From: Nocardia miyunensis NBRC 108239
GTDB lineage: Bacteria; Actinomycetota; Actinomycetes; Mycobacteriales; Mycobacteriaceae
Direction of reading: 5' to 3'
Length of the DNA stretch: 64,000 nt
Assembly (NCBI RefSeq): GCF_001613065.1
Contig: NZ_BDBQ01000036.1
Span: 121,908 to 185,907, forward strand
A program made the position numbers and the translations under genes. The notes below the pieces were generated by a model. The model saw nothing but the letters and a program-made list of their open reading frames with translations, was not told where the DNA came from and made no database searches. Positions 60,646 to 64,000 of the stretch are shown one piece after another; position 1 is the first letter of the stretch; every line of letters begins with the position of its first letter.

Positions 60646-60672
60646 GATTTCGGAAGCTTTCGCGTCGAAGGA

Positions 60673-60714
60673 CGACCGGCGCGGCCCTGCAACCCGCGGG
60701 CAGGGTGCCGGTCG
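60673..60714 (-). terminator. leuA attenuator hairpin
   Basis: CGACCGGC (60673-60680) pairs with GCCGGTCG (60707-60714), and CCCTGC (60685-60690) with GCAGGG (60700-60705), giving a 14-bp two-part stem. It starts one base after the stop of the Leu-rich leader peptide and ends 27 bases before leuA. Confidence 0.8.
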
Positions 60715-60715
60715 A

Positions 60716-60763
60716 TCAGACCCCGCCGCGGCGAAGGAGCAGAAGCAGACTCCGGTATCCCAT
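60716..60763 (-). CDS. leuA leader peptide (15 aa, five consecutive Leu)
   Basis: The reading frame encodes [15 protein letters not shown] and stops directly before a strong hairpin, the layout of an attenuation leader. The five Leu codons (CTG, CTT, CTG, CTC, CTT) would stall ribosomes when charged tRNA-Leu is scarce. No ribosome site precedes it, but the ATG lies eight bases after a -10 element, so it is probably read from a leaderless mRNA. Leader-peptide control of leuA has been predicted for actinobacteria in comparative studies (general knowledge). Confidence 0.82.
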   Translation of the reverse strand: MGYRSLLLLLRRGGV

Positions 60764-60770
60764 GTGGCAT

Positions 60771-60799
60771 ACACTAGAGTGAAACAACTCCTCAGACAA
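60771..60799 (-). promoter_or_regulatory. leuA promoter
   Basis: On the minus strand, TTGTCT (60799-60794) and TAGTGT (60776-60771) are exactly 17 bases apart. Seven bases separate the -10 from the leader-peptide ATG. It lies between leuA and the divergent GntR gene. Confidence 0.65.
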
Positions 60800-60818
60800 G
60801 TAGAGAGGTGAACGGATC

Positions 60819-61487
60819 TTGGCGCACGTGCAGCGGCATCCGCTGGCCGCGCAGGCAGCGGAACTACTTCTGGACCGGATCCGCGCCGGAGAATGGCGAC
60901 TCGGCCACAAACTTCCGGGGGAGACGACTCTGGCCGCCCAGTTGGGCGTCGGCCGCTCCACCCTGCGCGAGGCGATCCGCGAGCTCGCGGGCAAGGGAGT
61001 GCTCGAAAGCCGTCAGGGCGCGGGAGTTTTCGTCACCGCGCTGGATGTCACCGAGGAATGGGATACCGTCCTGCGCCGGACCGACATCGTCACCGTCGTC
61101 GAGGCGCGCATCGCCATCGAGGCCGAGGGCGCCGCCCTGGCCGCGAAACGTCGCACTCCCGCCGACCTGCGCGCGATGTGGCGGGCCCTGGCCGCGCGGG
61201 CCGAGCGGCACGAATCGGTGGAGGATCTGGTCGACGCCGATACGGCCTTCCATCGCACGGTCGTACTGGCCGCGCACAACGATGTGCTCACCGGAATGTT
61301 CGACGCCTTCGTCCCGCGCCTGCGTCACGCCATGATCGATATGTTGCGCATCCGCCCGCTGGCAGACGAGCAGGCCGACCACCATGCGCACGAGATCCTG
61401 CTCGAGGCCATCCGCTCCCGTGACACCGCCGCTGCCGCGACCGCGAGCCGGGTCCACCTCACCTCCCTGAAGGATGCGTTCACATAA
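60819..61487 (+). CDS. GntR-family (FadR/FCD) transcriptional regulator
   Basis: The 222-aa regulator has an N-terminal winged helix (about 5-72) with [22 protein letters not shown], and an FCD effector domain (about 85-215) with the metal-binding D-A-D-T-A-F-H and late His pair. TTG 60819 with AGAGAGG upstream; GTG 60828 is an alternative. Divergent from leuA across a gap that holds the leu promoter, and 91 bases before a DoxX gene that it may control. Ligand unknown. Confidence 0.88.
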   Translation: MAHVQRHPLAAQAAELLLDRIRAGEWRLGHKLPGETTLAAQLGVGRSTLREAIRELAGKGVLESRQGAGVFVTALDVTEEWDTVLRRTDIVTVVEARIAIEAEGAALAAKRRTPADLRAMWRALAARAERHESVEDLVDADTAFHRTVVLAAHNDVLTGMFDAFVPRLRHAMIDMLRIRPLADEQADHHAHEILLEAIRSRDTAAAATASRVHLTSLKDAFT

Positions 61488-61578
61488 GGCATTCCGGCCG
61501 CCGATGAATTTCCCGGGACCGCCTCGTCCTATCGAGCAAGCGCGCTCGACAGCACTCCGGCAACCCGAAGGACATCGC

Positions 61579-61956
61579 ATGACCGCAATCGCCCACTCCG
61601 CCCCGACCACCGGCACGATCCGCAACCGCATTCTGTGGACCCTGCAAATCGTGCTCGGCCTCTTCTTCATCATCGCCTCCGGCCTGCCCAAACTGCTCGG
61701 CGAGGCCACCGCCGTGCACGTGTTCCAGCAGATCGGCTGGGGCGAGTGGTTCCGCTACCTCACCGGTGCGGTGGAGGTCGCCGGCGGCCTCGGCCTGATG
61801 ATCCCGCGCCTGACCCGCGCCGCCGCGGCCGGTCTGACCATCACCATGATCTGCGCCGCCGCCACCCAGATATTCCTGATGCACGCCCCAGCCACGGCGA
61901 TCTTCCCCCTGGTCCTGGCCGTCATCTTCGGCTGGATCGTCACCGAGCGCCGCTGA
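61579..61956 (+). CDS. DoxX-family membrane protein
   Basis: The 125-aa protein has four hydrophobic spans. The family segment I-A-S-G-L-P-K-L-L-G and F-R-Y-L-T-G-A-V-E-V-A-G-G-L-G-L are both present. DoxX-like proteins are linked to thiol or quinone redox at the membrane, but the role here is unclear. ATG 61579. Possibly controlled by the GntR regulator just upstream. Confidence 0.85.
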   Translation: MTAIAHSAPTTGTIRNRILWTLQIVLGLFFIIASGLPKLLGEATAVHVFQQIGWGEWFRYLTGAVEVAGGLGLMIPRLTRAAAAGLTITMICAAATQIFLMHAPATAIFPLVLAVIFGWIVTERR

Positions 61957-61970
61957 TCCCGCTCACCGAG

Positions 61971-62001
61971 CTCGCCGCCGATCATCCGCATCGGCGGCGA
62001 G
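61971..62001 (+). terminator. Strong terminator after the DoxX gene
   Basis: CTCGCCGCCGAT (61971-61982) pairs perfectly with ATCGGCGGCGAG (61990-62001) with a 7-base loop, 14 bases after the stop. Confidence 0.85.
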
Positions 62002-62408
62002 TTCGTCGGCTGTTTCGGGGCATGCCGTGTTACTCGTTTCCGACGAACGGGATTCCGGGACCACAGGGAAATCGGTGTCGAGTTCGCTGTCGGGGGTCGC
62101 GGCTTGCTGAGTCTCGCGGCTCGGCCCCGTGTCCTCGGGACGCAGCACCTGGTGCCGAGGGTCGATCGGCAAGTGTGTCCGTCCGACGACGATCACCTAT
62201 CTGGCGGTGGTGATCAACCCGCGTCGGCACGTCGTCGATCTAATTCGCTCGACCGCGACCCCGGTGCGGACGCACACTCGGTGACGACCTGTCTGCGGGC
62301 GAGCCGTGGACGTGCGGAAAGATGGGATGGCGTGAGCGAGCTTGCGAGTGAACGATTGATACAGCGCGCGACGCGCACGCCGGAGTCGAGTGTCAGCGAG
62401 GTGCAGGC
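62002..62408. other. Intergenic stretch before tyrS, no gene seen
   Basis: 407 bases with no credible gene. Near 62332-62355 a run reading GTGAGCGAGCTTGCGAGTGA recalls the GGAGCGAAGC tail units of the dispersed element but lacks its stems. I see no T-box or other riboswitch structure before tyrS. Confidence 0.5.
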
Positions 62409-63692
62409 GTGAGCGTCGACATCATCGATGAACTGACCTGGCGTGGGCTGATCGCACAGTCCACCGATCTGGATGCCCTGCGTGCCGAGATCGCGAAAGG
62501 GCCCATCACTCTCTATGCGGGCTTCGATCCGACCGCGGCCAGTCTGCACGCGGGCCATCTGGTTCCCCTGCTGACGCTCGCGCGTTTCCAGCGGGCCGGG
62601 AATCGGCCGGTGGTGCTGGCCGGCGGCGCGACCGGTCTGATCGGCGACCCGCGCGACGTCGGCGAGCGGGTGATGAACTCGACCGACACCGTCGCCGAAT
62701 GGGCCGATCGGATTCGCGGCCAGCTCGAGCGATTCGTCGATCTGGACGATTCGCCGACCGGCGCGGTCGTCGCGAACAACATGGAATGGACCGGGCCGCT
62801 GTCGGCCGTGGACTTCCTGCGCGACGTCGGCAAGCACTTCTCGGTGAACGTCATGCTCGCCCGCGAGACGGTCAAGCGCCGCCTCGACGGCGACGGCATG
62901 TCCTACACCGAATTCAGCTACATGTTGTTGCAGGCCAACGACTTTCTGCAATTGCGCCGCAACTACGGGTGCACGTTGCAGGTCGGCGGATCCGATCAGT
63001 GGGGCAACATCATCGCGGGCGTCGAGCTGAACCGGCGCGTCGACGGCGCCCAGGTGCACGCGATGACCACACCGCTGGTGACCTCCGCGGACGGCAAGAA
63101 GTTCGGCAAGTCCACCGGCGGCGGCAGTCTGTGGCTGGATCCCGAGATGACCAGCCCGTACGCCTGGTACCAGTACTTCGTGAACACCGGCGACGCCGAC
63201 GTCATCCGGTACCTGCGCTGGTTCACCTTCCTCGATCGCGAGGAGCTGGCCGAGCTCGAACTCGCCACACAGGAGCGTCCGCATGCCCGCGAGGCGCAGC
63301 GCCGGCTCGCCGCGGAGATGACCACCCTGGTGCACGGTGCGGCGAATACCGCCGCGGTCCAGCTCGCCAGCCAGGCCCTGTTCGGCCGCGGTGACCTGGC
63401 AGAACTGGATTCCTCGACGTTGTCGGCGGCGCTGACCGAGGCGGCGGGGGAGAACCCTGTCGCCGCCGCGTCCGACGGGGCGACGATCGTCGACCTGCTG
63501 GTGGATTCGGGATTGTCCGAGAGCCGGGGGGCCGCGCGTCGCGCGGTCAACGACAACGGCGTCTCGGTGAACAACACCCGCATCAGCGACCCGGAGTGGA
63601 CCCCCGCCGAGTCCGACTACCTGCATGGACAGTGGTTGGTACTGCGGCGCGGCAAGAAGAGTTTCGCTGGAGTTCGCCGGGCGGTCCGTTGA
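62409..63692 (+). CDS. tyrS: Tyrosyl-tRNA synthetase
   Basis: Class I synthetase, 427 aa. The HIGH-like motif is H-A-G-H (about 45-48), tyrosine-binding Y-A-G-F-D-P and Q-x-x-D regions are present, the KMSKS-like loop reads K-F-G-K-S, and the S4 RNA-binding domain forms the C-terminus (about 360-425). GTG 62409 with GAGGTG upstream. A perfect 12-bp hairpin follows at 63703-63732. In fast-growing mycobacteria one rRNA operon lies directly downstream of tyrS, which fits the promoters seen here. Confidence 0.97.
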   Translation: MSVDIIDELTWRGLIAQSTDLDALRAEIAKGPITLYAGFDPTAASLHAGHLVPLLTLARFQRAGNRPVVLAGGATGLIGDPRDVGERVMNSTDTVAEWADRIRGQLERFVDLDDSPTGAVVANNMEWTGPLSAVDFLRDVGKHFSVNVMLARETVKRRLDGDGMSYTEFSYMLLQANDFLQLRRNYGCTLQVGGSDQWGNIIAGVELNRRVDGAQVHAMTTPLVTSADGKKFGKSTGGGSLWLDPEMTSPYAWYQYFVNTGDADVIRYLRWFTFLDREELAELELATQERPHAREAQRRLAAEMTTLVHGAANTAAVQLASQALFGRGDLAELDSSTLSAALTEAAGENPVAAASDGATIVDLLVDSGLSESRGAARRAVNDNGVSVNNTRISDPEWTPAESDYLHGQWLVLRRGKKSFAGVRRAVR

Positions 63693-63702
63693 CGGTCGGC
63701 AT

Positions 63703-63732
63703 GACCTGAGTCACAATCATGTGACTCAGGTC
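63703..63732 (+). terminator. tyrS terminator
   Basis: GACCTGAGTCAC (63703-63714) pairs perfectly with GTGACTCAGGTC (63721-63732) with a 6-base loop, ten bases after tyrS. Confidence 0.85.
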
Positions 63733-63789
63733 GGCGCGGGCTGTAATCCCGGCGCTCTGACGTGCGTAAACGCCTGGTGTCTTGGGGAT

Positions 63790-63818
63790 TTGACGTTCAG
63801 TTATCCGCCACGTAACTT
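63790..63818 (+). promoter_or_regulatory. Probable rRNA operon promoter, upstream copy
   Basis: TTGACG (63790-63795), exactly 17 bases, TAACTT (63813-63818). A near-consensus housekeeping promoter in a region with no gene after it in the window. Confidence 0.7.
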
Positions 63819-63925
63819 ATTCCAAGTCAGAGCGACACGGACTCCGACCCGGGCCTCAGGGGCCAGGGAAACGAGGTAGGACGAGGAGCGCCTGACGCCA
63901 TGCGCAACCGATCTTGATTCCGAGC

Positions 63926-63954
63926 TTGACTCTGGGGTCTCGAGTGGTTAGGCT
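63926..63954 (+). promoter_or_regulatory. Probable rRNA operon promoter, downstream copy
   Basis: TTGACT (63926-63931), 17 bases, TAGGCT (63949-63954), followed by the window end 46 bases later. Two strong tandem promoters after tyrS are typical for rrn operons of mycolata; the 16S gene itself would lie beyond position 64000. Confidence 0.75.
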
Positions 63955-64000
63955 GGAAAACCTGCCTCCAGAGAAGGTCGAGTAATCGGCCGGATCTTCA

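Noticed and set aside
60716..60994. Longer frame continuing upstream of the leuA leader peptide
   Set aside because: The upstream part is antisense to the GntR gene and lies before the leu promoter; only the 15-codon end fits an attenuator.
62002..62408. T-box riboswitch before tyrS
   Set aside because: No T-box bulge sequence or specifier-type stem found by eye.

Overview
The window is a high-GC actinobacterial chromosome segment. Gene order follows the Mycobacterium tuberculosis Rv1641-Rv1689 stretch: infC-rpmI-rplT-rRNA methylase, pheS-pheT, argCJBDFR-argG-argH, a fused hydrolase/acyl-ligase, a Trm112-like gene, TetR plus ABC exporter, mpg, tyrS. It lacks the mycobacterial additions and carries a 2-methylisoborneol operon. 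Together this points to a mycolic-acid actinomycete, most likely Nocardia or a close relative (inference; no rRNA gene lies in the window).

Layout. 1-4.4 kb: two small unknown genes, a DUF1844 gene, then the infC-rpmI-rplT translation operon, which begins at a rare AUC codon behind a structured leader. 4.5-9.7 kb: a divergent SDR / TetR-formylglutamate amidohydrolase unit and an HrpB helicase. 9.9-13.6 kb: pheS-pheT. 13.8-17.2 kb: an L,D-transpeptidase lipoprotein, an alpha/beta hydrolase and two unknown genes. 17.3-24.6 kb: a divergent catabolic island (kinase-IclR-RidA versus PLP deaminase, amidohydrolase, KDPG aldolase, GntP permease) that reads as a pathway from an N-acylated amino-sugar acid to pyruvate. 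24.7-26.5 kb: a MarR-controlled FAD monooxygenase. 26.6-39.8 kb: arginine biosynthesis, with two near-identical ArgR/promoter modules in front of argC and argG, interrupted by an MFS carrier, a ketopantoate-reductase-like gene and small membrane or amphipathic peptides. 40-42 kb: a Nudix gene, an SMR-transporter remnant and a HigBA-type toxin-antitoxin pair. 42.1-46.7 kb: an operon for a family 2B encapsulin shell, 2-methylisoborneol synthase, GPP methyltransferase and IPP isomerase. 47.5-52.9 kb: the Rv1683-Rv1687-like block. 53-57.9 kb: an alkyl sulfatase, an NDH-2-like oxidoreductase with an ECF41 sigma factor, and a small secreted protein. 58.2-64 kb: mpg, leuA behind a leucine-rich leader peptide and attenuator, a GntR regulator, a DoxX protein, tyrS, and tandem rRNA-type promoters at the right edge, so an rrn operon probably starts just outside.

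Most unusual signals. (1) A dispersed intergenic element occurs at about 14.7, 35.1, 35.8 and 47.3 kb. Its two full copies fold into the same 25-26 bp two-part helix with a conserved loop, and the stem differences between copies are compensatory. (2) The encapsulin/terpene operon also carries its own IPP isomerase. (3) The amino-sugar-acid island. (4) leuA has a leaderless Leu5 leader peptide followed at once by a terminator hairpin.
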